A stretch of 64,000 bases of DNA from Niabella ginsenosidivorans (lineage in GTDB: Bacteria > Bacteroidota > Bacteroidia > Chitinophagales > Chitinophagaceae), in NCBI RefSeq assembly GCF_001654455.1, contig NZ_CP015772.1:372001-436000 (forward strand), written 5' to 3'. The notes under the pieces are model-generated. The model worked only from the letters and a program-made list of their open reading frames with translations, was not told the DNA's origin and made no database searches. Within the stretch, counting starts at the first letter, position 1; every line of letters begins with the position of its first letter. This document shows, in pieces, positions 9,120 to 18,284 of the stretch. The position numbers and the translations under genes are program-made.

Positions 9120-10316
9120 ATGCGGTTTTTACTTGTCCTTCTGTTTCTTTTGACGTTGTATACGGCTGATGCCCAGGCTGTCAGTGGTAAGGTGGTACAG
9201 GAAGGGACCGGTGAAGCTGTTGCCGGTGCCAGTGTATTTATTAATAACAGCTCTATAGGCACAGTAACCGCTGCTGACGGCAGTTTTTTGCTGAATACGA
9301 TTCCGCCCGGAAAATATGACCTGATCGTTTCTGCTGTAGGGTATGAAACACTTATATACACCATCGGGCCGGAACCGGTTTCCCGGAAGCTGCGCTTTGA
9401 AATGCGTACAAAAGTCACTGAAATGCAAAATGTGGTGGTAGGCGGCTATGTAACGGAAACCTGGGAAAAATGGGGCAAAACCTTCCTGGAAACATTTTTG
9501 GGCGTAACTCCCATTGCTAGGCAATGTACCATAAAGAACACAAAAGCACTCCGGTTCCGTTTTTATAAAAAACAGCAGTTGCTGGAAGTAGTTGCTGACG
9601 AACCGTTGCAGATTGATAACGCATTGCTAGGCTATGTGCTGCAATATGACCTGCAGGATTTTAAAATGGATTTCAGGGCACATAGTTCCTATTTTGCCGG
9701 GTATACTTTATTTAAAGACAAACGCAATGCCGCAAAAAAAGCAATAAAAAAAAGAAGGCGGGATAATTATTTAGGTTCCACCATGCATTTCATGCGGTCG
9801 TTATATGCCGGTAAAATTGCTGATGAAGGGTTCCGGGTGCGGAGGATGACGCGGATCTGTAACCTGGAAAAGGAACGGGTACGTGCGCTTTTTAAAAAAG
9901 AGATCCGGCTGGGAAAAGACATCACAATAGCTCCTAAAGATACATTGGAGCCGGACTCCAGTAGTTATTACAAAACTATCCTGCAGCAAAAGGATTATGA
10001 AGATGTGTACAGCTCCTGGCTGTTAACAGCAGATAGTATCCTTATTGCTTCAGGGCAAGGGCAGCGGCCTGCTTATTGGGAGCATTACCTGGCGATAACG
10101 TATATGAATGCAACAGAAGCGCCGGAATACCTGCAATATACCGGCGAAGCACGCAAGCCGGTTCCCCGGTTTTCCCTGTTACAGCTGCAAACAAGACAGC
10201 CCCTTGTCATTGATGCCAATGGCAACTGGTCGCCTCCGGAATCCCTGATAACTTCCGGCTATTGGTCCTGGAGCGATAAAGTGGCCAATATGCTGCCGCT
10301 GGATTACGTTCCGTAA
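9120..10316 (+). CDS. Carboxypeptidase-regulatory-like domain protein
   Basis: Exported protein with a signal peptide (MRFLLVLLFLLTLYTADAQA) followed by a CarboxypepD_reg-like beta-sandwich (about residues 21-105, SGKVVQEGTGEAVAGASV and GKYDLIVSAVGYET), the domain seen at the N-terminus of SusC-type receptors. No TonB plug or barrel follows; the C-terminal ~290 residues are unrecognised and rich in Lys/Arg and aromatic residues. It is probably periplasmic or outer-membrane associated. I chose ATG 9120 over 9102 because a TAnnTTTG box sits between them. The gene ends 20 bp from the convergent SDR gene. No specific function can be assigned. Confidence 0.75.
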   Translation: MRFLLVLLFLLTLYTADAQAVSGKVVQEGTGEAVAGASVFINNSSIGTVTAADGSFLLNTIPPGKYDLIVSAVGYETLIYTIGPEPVSRKLRFEMRTKVTEMQNVVVGGYVTETWEKWGKTFLETFLGVTPIARQCTIKNTKALRFRFYKKQQLLEVVADEPLQIDNALLGYVLQYDLQDFKMDFRAHSSYFAGYTLFKDKRNAAKKAIKKRRRDNYLGSTMHFMRSLYAGKIADEGFRVRRMTRICNLEKERVRALFKKEIRLGKDITIAPKDTLEPDSSSYYKTILQQKDYEDVYSSWLLTADSILIASGQGQRPAYWEHYLAITYMNATEAPEYLQYTGEARKPVPRFSLLQLQTRQPLVIDANGNWSPPESLITSGYWSWSDKVANMLPLDYVP

Positions 10317-10336
10317 GTGAATGCCTGCCCTGTCAG

Positions 10337-11092
10337 TTACCGGGTGGTATAGCCCCCGTTGGCAAAGATGGTTTGTCCCGTAATCCACCAGCCATCCGTT
10401 ACCAGAAATTCAACCAGGGGCGCAATATCTTTGATGTCTGTTAAACCGCCCAACGCAGCTGCGGATTTATGATAAGCAACCGCATCGTCACTTTCCTGTC
10501 CATAGAAAAAGGGGGTATCCATAGGGCCGGGTGCAACAGCAGTTACGGAAATGCCCCTTGCACCAAATTCTTTAGAAGCGGCCCTGGTAAAATGTTCCAC
10601 AGGCGCTTTCATTCCTTCATAGGTAGAGTATAAACCCGTATAGGCCGCCAGTAATGAAGTAACGATCGTACAGATTTTGCCTTTATCATTTAGTTTTTTG
10701 CCTGCTTCCTGTATAAAGAAGTAGGCAATTTTGGAATTGATATCGGACATGCTGTCGTATTCTGCCTCTGTTGTTTCAATAAAAGGCTTCTTCAGCACTT
10801 TGCCTACGGTGTTAATGGCAATATCAATACCGCCGAATTTTGCAATGGTTTCGTCAAAAAATCGGGTAATATTTTTTATATCCGTAAGGTCTCCCTGAAA
10901 CAGGAAGGCGTCTGCTCCTGCATTTTTCACGTCTGCTATTGTTTGTTCGGCATCAGCTTTTGTAGGCCTGCTGTTATAATGAATGGCCAGTCTGGCGCCC
11001 TTTGCCGCAAAATTCCTGCTTAGCAACCCGCCGAGGTTTTTAGCACCTCCTGCTATTAAAACTATTTTCCCTTTTACATCATTGTAGGTCAT
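10337..11092 (-). CDS. SDR family oxidoreductase
   Basis: Classical short-chain dehydrogenase/reductase with an NAD(P) Rossmann fold. The cofactor loop is degenerate (IAGGAKNLGG rather than TGxxxGxG) and NNAG is replaced by NTVG; the catalytic triad is Ser146, Tyr158 and Lys162 (YEGMK). 251 aa, full length. Likely acts on an alcohol, ketone or quinone; substrate unknown. The next gene upstream on the same strand, 110 bp away, is an AraC-type regulator, a pairing often seen when the regulator controls the dehydrogenase. Confidence 0.9.
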   Translation of the reverse strand: MTYNDVKGKIVLIAGGAKNLGGLLSRNFAAKGARLAIHYNSRPTKADAEQTIADVKNAGADAFLFQGDLTDIKNITRFFDETIAKFGGIDIAINTVGKVLKKPFIETTEAEYDSMSDINSKIAYFFIQEAGKKLNDKGKICTIVTSLLAAYTGLYSTYEGMKAPVEHFTRAASKEFGARGISVTAVAPGPMDTPFFYGQESDDAVAYHKSAAALGGLTDIKDIAPLVEFLVTDGWWITGQTIFANGGYTTR

Positions 11093-11202
11093 ATTGTTTG
11101 TTTTTGATTACCCGAAGGTCAATAATATATACAGGTATAGTATGGTGAACTTTTCGGAAATTTTCAGAGCACAATGAAAAAATGCAGCAAACTGTAACAT
11201 TA

Positions 11203-11574
11203 TCATATTTTCCCCCGCCACTGTTTAGGAGTACTGCCCGTCCATTTTTTAAAGAACTTGGAAAAGTTAGAAGGGTCGTATGTAAGCAGGAGCGCAATCT
11301 GTGCCACAGATGAATGGGTGGTTTTTAAAAGGTATTTTGCCTTTTCAATGATTTTTTCATCATAAAAATAGCAGGGATGGTGGCCGGTTTCTTTCTGAAC
11401 GGAGTCTGTAAGATGCTTGTGAGACACGTAAAGCGCTGCTGCCACCTGGTGCAGCTTCATAAAACCGGGCACATGCCCGGTGATCACCTCATCAATATGC
11501 CGGTCAATAAATTCCAGGTACTGAAGTGTGATCTCTTTGCTTCTTGCTGTCTTTTTTGTTTTAAAAACCGCCAT
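11203..11574 (-). CDS. AraC family HTH regulator (short)
   Basis: DNA-binding transcription factor. Most of the 123 residues form the two-HTH AraC domain: first helix pair around LHQVAAALYVSHKHLTDSVQKETG, second around SSVAQIALLLTYDPSNFSKFFKKWTGSTPKQWR, a typical AraC signature. It has only ~30 residues before the HTH, so it lacks the usual ligand-binding domain; it may respond through abundance or a partner. It lies directly upstream of the SDR gene on the same strand and may regulate it (inference). Confidence 0.88.
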   Translation of the reverse strand: MAVFKTKKTARSKEITLQYLEFIDRHIDEVITGHVPGFMKLHQVAAALYVSHKHLTDSVQKETGHHPCYFYDEKIIEKAKYLLKTTHSSVAQIALLLTYDPSNFSKFFKKWTGSTPKQWRGKI

Positions 11575-11681
11575 TTTTGTTTGCCTGGCAAAGGTCAGGA
11601 ATTAACATTGATCAATAATGGTGAACTTTCCGGATATGAATTGATGAGATCCGGAAGGGGGCTCTTTAACCGGCTGTTTAT

Positions 11682-12191
11682 TCAGCTTAATGCTGCTTTT
11701 ATTGCTGCTTCGTTTTCTGCATCAAAACAAATTAACAGCACTTTTTTAATTGTATTGCCTGCTGAAAGAAAATCAGTTACAGCGTTTACAGCAATCTGTG
11801 CTGCTTCCTTTTTAGGGTAACCATAAATACCGGTACTGATATTGGGAAATGCAATGGAGCTGCAATTGTTCTCTTCGGCCAGTTTCAGGGCGTTCAGGTA
11901 ACAGGAGCGCAGCTTTTCGGCTTCCTGTTTTTGACCACCGTTCCATACCGGCCCAACGGTATGAATGACAAATTTTGCAGGCAATTTTCCTGCGGTGGTA
12001 ATAACCGCTTCCCCTGTTTTACAGCCGCCTTGCTTTGCAACTATTTTCCTGCAATCTTCCTGTATTGCCGGACCACCGGCCCTGTGAATGGCCCCGTCAA
12101 CACCACCACCGCCCATCAGGGATGAATTGGCGGCATTTACAATGGCGTCTGCATGCACTTTTGTAATATCTGCCTTAAGTACTTCTATCAT
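11682..12191 (-). CDS. Macro domain protein (O-acetyl-ADP-ribose deacetylase-like)
   Basis: Stand-alone macro domain of the YmdB/MacroD class, which binds ADP-ribose and removes it from proteins or deacetylates O-acetyl-ADP-ribose. Diagnostic motifs are [26 protein letters not shown] (split here: [17 protein letters not shown]), [13 protein letters not shown] and [14 protein letters not shown]. 169 aa, the usual length. Neighbours (AraC/SDR and CsaA) give no partner; no ADP-ribosyltransferase is visible nearby, so a toxin-antitoxin pairing is not supported. Confidence 0.93.
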   Translation of the reverse strand: MIEVLKADITKVHADAIVNAANSSLMGGGGVDGAIHRAGGPAIQEDCRKIVAKQGGCKTGEAVITTAGKLPAKFVIHTVGPVWNGGQKQEAEKLRSCYLNALKLAEENNCSSIAFPNISTGIYGYPKKEAAQIAVNAVTDFLSAGNTIKKVLLICFDAENEAAIKAALS

Positions 12192-12242
12192 TGTTGCAGC
12201 TTTAAAACCTTTATAATATAAAAGTCATGAATCTCTTCCGTG

Positions 12243-12587
12243 CTAACCGACCCGTAACCCATTGGGAACGGATCTTTCAGGTGATAAAAGGGTGATGGTA
12301 TTTTCATCGCCCACTATGCCCAGTACCAGGCATTCGCTGAAAAAATTGGCAATTTGTTTCCGGGGAAAATTTAATACAGCAATCACCTGCCTGCCCAAAA
12401 GATCTTCAGCCGAATACAGTTTTGTTAGCTGCGCGGAAGACCTGCGGGTGCCGTATTCGCCAAAATCAAGGGTGAGCTTATAAGCAGGCTTACGGGCCTC
12501 TTTAAATACTTCCGCATGTGTGATAGTGCCTGTGCGCATTTCTATTTTTTCAAAATCGGCCCAGTTGATAAAGGATCCTGTCTGCAT
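12243..12587 (-). CDS. csaA: CsaA-like tRNA-binding / chaperone protein
   Basis: Small OB-fold protein of the CsaA family, homologous to the tRNA-binding domain of methionyl-tRNA synthetase and described as an export-related chaperone. Motifs: FEKIEMRTGTITHAEVF near the N-terminus, YKLTLDFGEYGTRRSSAQLTK in the middle (start YKLTLDFGEYG) and VLNFPRKQIANFFSECLVLG. 114 aa, full length. It follows the macro-domain gene's upstream region on the same strand; no functional link is apparent. Confidence 0.9.
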   Translation of the reverse strand: MQTGSFINWADFEKIEMRTGTITHAEVFKEARKPAYKLTLDFGEYGTRRSSAQLTKLYSAEDLLGRQVIAVLNFPRKQIANFFSECLVLGIVGDENTITLLSPERSVPNGLRVG

Positions 12588-12725
12588 CTTTTTAAGTTTG
12601 ATCAGCCGGAAATATACAAATAAAAAAGATGCGGCATTATTTACCGGTCAGGTATATAGAATGGCGGTTTGTGAGCGTTTGTGATTTCAGTGCAACCCTG
12701 TTTTGTGGATTGTTTAAACAACGGC

Positions 12726-13514
12726 TTATTCAAAAATCTTTAGATAACGATCAATCGAATAGTCAAATGACTGCCGGGCTTTTTGCTCAATATATCTTCC
12801 GAAAGCGCCATACATTGCATCAAACCGGAATCCGTTTAACGAGTCCTTTATATGCAGGATGCTTTTTTTATTTAACGGAATATAATTGGGGTAGCTGTAC
12901 ATAAAGCCAACGGTCTTCCTGTCTGGCGCTACCTGTATAATATCACCCGTTAATAAAAGCTGCCCGTAATGGAGCACGGCTCCGCCTTCAAAATGACCGG
13001 CGCAGTTGATCAATGTAACTCCGGGCAGGAGCTCAGTTGTTGCCCCCTCCCATAACCGCAGGTCAAAATCCTTCCGCGCAATCCATTGTGCATCCCGTTT
13101 ATGCAAATATACCGGTGCCTTAAACGTATTGCTCCATGTTGCCATAGTGGTATAATAATGTGGGTGGGAAATGGCGATCTTTTGGATACCACCCAGCCTG
13201 TTGATGATATCAATGGTGGTGGCATCGAGGAGGACAATACAGTCCCACAATATGTTTCCGTTGGGGGTAATGAGCAGGTGTGCGCGTTGTCCTATTGCAA
13301 AGCCGGGCGAGGTATAAACGGCGTATATATTTTTGGCTATTTTGTCAAAAATGTTTTTATGCGTTTTACTGAGCCGCTCAGGCGTTGTCCAGCTTTGACC
13401 GCCCGGGTTTACATACTGTCGTTCATCTTCACAAACAGGACAGGACCGCGGCGGCTCCGCAGAAGGCGCATATTCCATACCGCAGGTGCTGCAAATAAAT
13501 GATGTCTGGTTCAT
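12726..13514 (-). CDS. MBL-fold protein with N-terminal zinc ribbon; degraded metal motif
   Basis: 262 aa. A rubredoxin-like or zinc-ribbon knuckle is made by Cys8, Cys11, Cys25 and Cys28 (ICSTCG, SCPVCED). The rest resembles a metallo-beta-lactamase fold hydrolase: the first motif is HPHYYT (His117, His119), so the Asp and third His of HxHxDH are replaced by Tyr121 and Thr122; His174 (GHFEGGAV) and Asp191 (LTGD) are present. It may bind one metal only or act on an unusual substrate. No operon partner is obvious. Fold call is good, activity unknown. Confidence 0.82.
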   Translation of the reverse strand: MNQTSFICSTCGMEYAPSAEPPRSCPVCEDERQYVNPGGQSWTTPERLSKTHKNIFDKIAKNIYAVYTSPGFAIGQRAHLLITPNGNILWDCIVLLDATTIDIINRLGGIQKIAISHPHYYTTMATWSNTFKAPVYLHKRDAQWIARKDFDLRLWEGATTELLPGVTLINCAGHFEGGAVLHYGQLLLTGDIIQVAPDRKTVGFMYSYPNYIPLNKKSILHIKDSLNGFRFDAMYGAFGRYIEQKARQSFDYSIDRYLKIFE

Positions 13515-13572
13515 AATTGTTCAATTATAGCGGCTGCTATATTCGTTTTTTTTTAAATGACAAACAAGGTAT

Positions 13573-14988
13573 TTACGCATCCTTTGTTTGTTCCAGTATT
13601 TCCAGGATCAGTTGCTCTGCTATGGCAATGTCTTTTTCCGTTGTTCTGAAATTAACAAAGGCGGCTCTTATACCCGGCTGCCCTTTGTAAAGTGTTGGGC
13701 TCATAAATACTTTACCCGTTTTATTAAGCGCGGAAAGGAATGCGCTTACTTTATGAGGATAGTTGTTTGCCCCGGCTAAGGTAAAACACACCGTATTCAG
13801 CCGTACCGGCGCCATAAGCCTTAACCTGGCTGTCCGGGCTATAAATGCTCCAAAGCGTTCTGCCAGCAAAATACAGTTACGGATCACCGACTGGTATCCT
13901 TTCCTCCCGTAAGCGTTTAAAGAAAGCCATACCGGCAATGCTTTTAACCGTCTTGAATTTTCGGGCAGTAAATTCAGGTAGTTAAAGTTTTCCAGCGGGT
14001 CTCCCAGATAAGGGGCGTTAGAGTTCTGAAATGTGATTACCTGCAACAGCCGGTGCTGCTCTTTTATAAAAAAGACCGCATTTTCGTAGGGCACATTCAG
14101 CCATTTATGGCAATCTACAGTAATGCTGTCTGCCTGCTCCCAGCCTTTTAAAAGATGCCGGTGCCTGTCTGATAAAATAGCAAAGCCTCCAAAAGCGGCA
14201 TCAATATGCCACCAGAAATGATACCTGTTTTTCAGGGCAGCGATGGCCGGAAAATCGTCAAAATCGGCCGTGTTTACCGTACCGGCGCTTGAAATAAGAA
14301 GAAAAGGCTGTCCGTTTAACTGCCGGATGCGGTTTTCAAGATCACTGATATCAATGGATTCACGATTCCCGTCTCCTGTTTTTATACTAAGGATGTTTGC
14401 GCTTCCTATACCCAACAATGCAAGGGACTTTATGGAAGAAGAGTGAGGCGTAGCTGTAAGAATATTCAATTCATCGCTTATACCATCCCTGGCAATGTTC
14501 AGCCCTGCCTGGCTGCCCAGCCATTGTCTGGCTACGGCCAGGCAGGTAAAATTGGACATGGTAGCGCCGGTGACAAACCCTCCCAGGAAATTTTCAGGCA
14601 ACTCCAGCAGCGCCAACAATAACCGGATCGTTTCCAGTTCCAGGGCAGCAGATATATCCCCGTAACCTTTTGCTGCCTGCGTATTCTGATCGTAAACAGT
14701 AGTTAGCCAATCTCCTGCAATGGCAGCGGGCGTAGTGCCGCCGGTTACAAATCCCCAGTAACGGGGGCCGGATGCAGCCACTAAAACAGGCGCCCACCGC
14801 GCATTGAACCTTTTCAGCGCTTCAATAGCGCCAATGCCTTCCTGCTGCAAGCCTTCAAAAACTTCAGGCACAGCTTCTGTGGAAGTAGAATGTGCATGAA
14901 TATTTTGCAGATATTCAAGCCCGTGCTGAGTTACCTGTTCCAGTATTGCCTCCATTGAAGAAAGATCATTACTTAACTGTTTGTTCAT
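13573..14988 (-). CDS. PLP-dependent group II decarboxylase-like protein
   Basis: Fold-type I PLP enzyme of the aromatic-L-amino-acid/glutamate decarboxylase superfamily. The PLP lysine is Lys295 in TVDCHKWLNVP and the ring-nitrogen Asp is Asp263 in HIDAAFGG; the GFVTGATMSNFTCL segment (about 137-150) binds phosphate. 471 aa, full length. Substrate (aromatic amino acid, glutamate or other) cannot be read from the sequence. An inverted repeat, CTGTAC-N9-GTACAG, lies 17 bp upstream of the start, and a nucleoside transporter gene is next on the same strand. Confidence 0.88.
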   Translation of the reverse strand: MNKQLSNDLSSMEAILEQVTQHGLEYLQNIHAHSTSTEAVPEVFEGLQQEGIGAIEALKRFNARWAPVLVAASGPRYWGFVTGGTTPAAIAGDWLTTVYDQNTQAAKGYGDISAALELETIRLLLALLELPENFLGGFVTGATMSNFTCLAVARQWLGSQAGLNIARDGISDELNILTATPHSSSIKSLALLGIGSANILSIKTGDGNRESIDISDLENRIRQLNGQPFLLISSAGTVNTADFDDFPAIAALKNRYHFWWHIDAAFGGFAILSDRHRHLLKGWEQADSITVDCHKWLNVPYENAVFFIKEQHRLLQVITFQNSNAPYLGDPLENFNYLNLLPENSRRLKALPVWLSLNAYGRKGYQSVIRNCILLAERFGAFIARTARLRLMAPVRLNTVCFTLAGANNYPHKVSAFLSALNKTGKVFMSPTLYKGQPGIRAAFVNFRTTEKDIAIAEQLILEILEQTKDA

Positions 14989-15004
14989 ATATTAATTGAA
15001 TGAT

Positions 15005-15025
15005 CTGTACAAAAAGTTCGTACAG
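15005..15025. promoter_or_regulatory. Inverted repeat, candidate operator
   Basis: CTGTAC, 9-nt spacer, GTACAG, perfect 6-bp arms, 17 bp upstream of the PLP decarboxylase gene. Could be a repressor site or chance; no regulator is adjacent. Confidence 0.3.
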
Positions 15026-15107
15026 TGTTGCTTATAAAAGTAAGCAATACTACCAGGAAACCCTCAATTATGTGCAACAAACACTTCGTAATAATGCATT
15101 CAGCCGG

Positions 15108-16328
15108 TTATGTTTTTTGTTCTTTAAAGAAGAGCACAAAAATGAGCAGGCAGATCATGGAAAGGGCGGCGGGACACAGCCACAGGTAACGCCAGTAAAC
15201 AGTTCCCTCGTAAACTTTCAGCGCATCAGCAATAGCGCCCGCTAACCAGAAACCGATCAGCATACCAATACCGTACATGGCAACTGTAACCAGGCCCTGA
15301 GCTGAAGAGCGATAGGCTTCGCCAGCGATGGTATCCGTGTAGATCTGGCCTACAACAAACATAAAATCATAGCAGACCCCATGCAATAAGATGCCCGTGA
15401 TCAGTAAAAATGCCAGGTCCTGTCCGTTGCCATAAGCAAAAAGCAGATAACGCAATACCCAGGCGCCAATACCCAGCAGCATCATTTTTTTATAGCCCAG
15501 CCGTACAAAAAGAAGGGGGATTAGCAGCAGGCAAAGCGCTTCTGACACCTGGCCTAATGCCATCTTAGCCGTTGGATTGGGCAGGCCGGTAGCAACCAGA
15601 TAGGGATTGGTATACTGGTAATAAAAGGAAATAGGAATGCAGATGACCACCGCTGTCAGGGAAAACACCCCGAAGTTTCTTTGTTTTAACAATGCCAGTG
15701 CCTGCAATCCCAGCGCATCGCCCCAGCGTACCTGCTTACTCCTGCCTGCTTTTACGGGAGGAGTGGCCGGCAGCAAACAACAGCAAATGCTCAGCAAAAA
15801 CGAGCAGGCTGCTGCCAGCAAAAAGGTGTTTCTTAATGCGCCGGCGGCAATGGCTCCCGGCTGATCCCAGTGAAAAATATAACTGATGGTAACCCCGGAT
15901 GTTACCCATCCTGCGGTGCCCGATACGCGGATAGAAGGAAACTGGCGCTTTGCATCAGGAAGATGCCGGAAAGAAATAGAGCTGGCCAGCGCTATTGAGG
16001 ACATATATACAATAAAATAAAAAAGCACATAAGGATAAAAAGCGGGAGCATTGTCAGATCGGTACATCATAAAAAGAAGGCCTGCACCTGCTAAATGCAA
16101 CACAGCCATTACCCGCTCTGCATTAAAATAGCGGTCTGCTATAAACCCGATAATAAAAGGGGCTATAACGGCGCCTATTGACTGGGTGGAGAAAATAGCA
16201 GATACCTGGAGCCCGGATGCGGACAGGTTGCTTTTAAGATAGGTGCCCAATGTTACAAACCATGCTCCTTTTATAAAAAATTCCAGGAACATCATTAAAG
16301 ATAATTGTAAACGCAATGCAGGCTTCAT
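15108..16328 (-). CDS. MFS nucleoside permease (NupG/XapB-like)
   Basis: Inner-membrane proton symporter of the nucleoside:H+ family within the major facilitator superfamily, with about 12 predicted TM helices. The N-terminus RLQLSLMMFLEFFIKGAWFV and the segment VCYDFMFVVGQIYTD are characteristic of NupG-like proteins. ATG 16328 (MKPALRLQ) fits the family; 13 extra codons upstream lack hydrophobic character and overlap a TACATTTA -7-like box at 16357-16364. 406 aa from this start. It probably imports nucleosides, fitting the neighbouring dgt gene only loosely. Confidence 0.9.
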   Translation of the reverse strand: MKPALRLQLSLMMFLEFFIKGAWFVTLGTYLKSNLSASGLQVSAIFSTQSIGAVIAPFIIGFIADRYFNAERVMAVLHLAGAGLLFMMYRSDNAPAFYPYVLFYFIVYMSSIALASSISFRHLPDAKRQFPSIRVSGTAGWVTSGVTISYIFHWDQPGAIAAGALRNTFLLAAACSFLLSICCCLLPATPPVKAGRSKQVRWGDALGLQALALLKQRNFGVFSLTAVVICIPISFYYQYTNPYLVATGLPNPTAKMALGQVSEALCLLLIPLLFVRLGYKKMMLLGIGAWVLRYLLFAYGNGQDLAFLLITGILLHGVCYDFMFVVGQIYTDTIAGEAYRSSAQGLVTVAMYGIGMLIGFWLAGAIADALKVYEGTVYWRYLWLCPAALSMICLLIFVLFFKEQKT

Positions 16329-16500
16329 AGAATGTTGGGTTAACGTGAACTGCTTATAAATGTACAAAATAAGCTTATTTCAGGAGCTTAAAGAAAAAAC
16401 GGACCACACATTATTGCCTTGGGTAACGGACAGCAGCCAAAAAGAAATACATTTGCCGGCAATGCAGCGCCACCGGTTTTATAAAGGCGCCTTGCAGGAC

Positions 16501-16508
16501 TAAATTTG
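16501..16508 (+). promoter_or_regulatory. -7 box of dgt
   Basis: TAAATTTG, exact match, five bases before ATG 16514 and eleven before an in-frame ATG at 16520; implies a leaderless or very short-leader mRNA. Confidence 0.55.
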
Positions 16509-16513
16509 CAGGT

Positions 16514-17896
16514 ATGATAATGACATGGAATAATTGCTTTTCCTCAAAAAGATACGGTATCAGCAGCGCTTCGGTGGATACCCGTAGCGAGTTTGAAAGG
16601 GATTGGGACCGGATCATTTTTTCAAGCCCTTTCAGAAGGCTGCAGAATAAGACGCAGGTTTTTCCATTGCCGGAAGAGATCTTTGTGCATAACCGCCTTA
16701 CCCATTCACTGGAGGTAGCCAGTGTGGGGCGTTCGCTGGGCGGGCTTATAGGAGAACGGCTAAGCGGGTTACCGGAAGTAAAAGAACAGGAGGCTTCGGA
16801 GATTTTCTATAAGAATGACCTTAAATATGTAATAGCCGCTGCCTGTCTGGCGCACGACCTGGGCAACCCGGCCTTTGGGCATTCCGGTGAAGAAGCTATT
16901 TCAAAATACTTTAAAAAAAGAGATACGGCAAAAGAAGAAGATCAGGCGTTTAAAAGCCTCTTCAGTACAGCAGAATGGAAAGATCTGACCAGTTTTGAAG
17001 GCAACGCCAATGCGCTGCGCATTTTAACGATGAAGCAGAATGGCCGCTCCAGGGGCGGCTTCCGGCTTACCTACAGCACGCTGGGCTCTATTATAAAATA
17101 CCCCTGTGAATCGCTGGCATCGGTAAAAAAAGGAGCAATACACCTGAAAAAATACGGATACTTTAAAATTGATGAAGCGGTATTCCATGAGGTAACACAG
17201 GCTTTAAATATGATCCCGGATGAAAAAGCGCCCCTTGTAGTTTATAAGCGCCATCCGTTTGTATTTATTGTGGAAGCCGCAGATGATATCTGCTATAATA
17301 TTATTGATTTTGAAGATGCGCACCGGCTGGGTATCCTGAGCTATGAGGAGGTGTGCAGCAGCTTTCTTTCCATCATTGAGCAGCAACCGGGGGAAGATAT
17401 CAGCAGGGTTAAAGCAATTGCTGATCAGCTAAGAGACGATGCCAATGAATCCATTGCCTACCTGCGGGCAAAAGCTATCGGGGTGCTGATCCATAAATGC
17501 ACGGAAGTATTCTGGGAGCACCGTACAGCCATACTGTCGGGAGACTTTGATAAGAGCCTTATCAATGCTATTCCTGAACTGGAAGCCCCTTTAAAAACGA
17601 TCGCAGAGATATCCGTACAAAAGATCTATAATGCCCGGAAAGTAGTAGAGCTGGAAATTGCCGGTTTCCGCATCATGTCCGGATTGGTAGAAGATTTTGT
17701 TACCGCTGCTTTAACACCCCGGAATGAACGGGAAAAAGAGCATAATAAGCTGCTGGAGCTGTTGCCGCAGCAGTTTGTATTTGATGAGGATGAGCGCCCC
17801 TATGTTAAAGTAATGCATATCCTGGATTTTATTTCCGGGATGACCGATGTATACGCCCTTAAGCTGTACCGCAAGCTCAGGGGAATTGAAATATAG
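16514..17896 (+). CDS. dgt: dGTP triphosphohydrolase
   Basis: HD-domain enzyme converting dGTP (or other dNTPs) to deoxynucleoside and tripolyphosphate, adjusting dNTP pools. Metal ligands are His64 in HNRLTHSLEVA and the His114-Asp115 pair in CLAHDLGNPAFGHSGE, with a later Asp in FIVEAADDICYNIIDFEDA. 460 aa, close to the usual length of the bacterial dGTPase family. An alternative in-frame ATG lies at 16520. Divergent from the nucleoside permease, with a 186-bp shared upstream region. Confidence 0.95.
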   Translation: MIMTWNNCFSSKRYGISSASVDTRSEFERDWDRIIFSSPFRRLQNKTQVFPLPEEIFVHNRLTHSLEVASVGRSLGGLIGERLSGLPEVKEQEASEIFYKNDLKYVIAAACLAHDLGNPAFGHSGEEAISKYFKKRDTAKEEDQAFKSLFSTAEWKDLTSFEGNANALRILTMKQNGRSRGGFRLTYSTLGSIIKYPCESLASVKKGAIHLKKYGYFKIDEAVFHEVTQALNMIPDEKAPLVVYKRHPFVFIVEAADDICYNIIDFEDAHRLGILSYEEVCSSFLSIIEQQPGEDISRVKAIADQLRDDANESIAYLRAKAIGVLIHKCTEVFWEHRTAILSGDFDKSLINAIPELEAPLKTIAEISVQKIYNARKVVELEIAGFRIMSGLVEDFVTAALTPRNEREKEHNKLLELLPQQFVFDEDERPYVKVMHILDFISGMTDVYALKLYRKLRGIEI

Positions 17897-17954
17897 TGCA
17901 GGAGCGGTTTTGATTGCCCGGGTAGCAGGCAACGGAAGCCGGATTAAAGACCTG

Positions 17955-18278
17955 CTATTTCTTTTGTTTTACAATAGCTGTATAGGCAGTGTATAAAGCC
18001 TCCCATACCAGTTCTGGTTTTACATGATCCAGTATAAAGGTAGTGGCGCCTTTCTCACCCCACTTATTGGGAACGGAATAAATATTTTTCCGGTCCATTT
18101 TACAGAACAGCTTTTGCTCTTCCGGTGTTAAGAAAATATTGGCGGTATTATCCTTTGCAAGGTAAGTAGCAAACATACGCCGGCCGGTAACCTTAAAGCC
18201 GGTCCGTTCAAAGTGCGGTTGCTGTTCCGTACCGGGAAAGGAGAGGGCCATCTCTGTAAATAACTTTTCGCTCATCAT
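17955..18278 (-). CDS. MmcQ/YjbR family protein
   Basis: Small CyaY-like-fold protein of the MmcQ/YjbR family, described as putative DNA-binding proteins of unknown role. Recognised from FPGTEQQPHFERTGFKVTGR at the N-terminus, MFATYLAKDN and the C-terminal VPNKWGEKGATTFILDHVKPE. 107 aa, typical. It begins with two consecutive ATG codons and is 6 bp from the next minus-strand gene upstream, so the two are likely co-transcribed. Confidence 0.88.
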   Translation of the reverse strand: MMSEKLFTEMALSFPGTEQQPHFERTGFKVTGRRMFATYLAKDNTANIFLTPEEQKLFCKMDRKNIYSVPNKWGEKGATTFILDHVKPELVWEALYTAYTAIVKQKK

Positions 18279-18284
18279 AAAATC

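Noticed and set aside
11682-12191. Macro-domain gene as antitoxin of an ADP-ribosylation (DarTG-type) system
   Set aside because: No DarT-like or other ADP-ribosyltransferase gene is adjacent; the protein fits a housekeeping YmdB-type enzyme.
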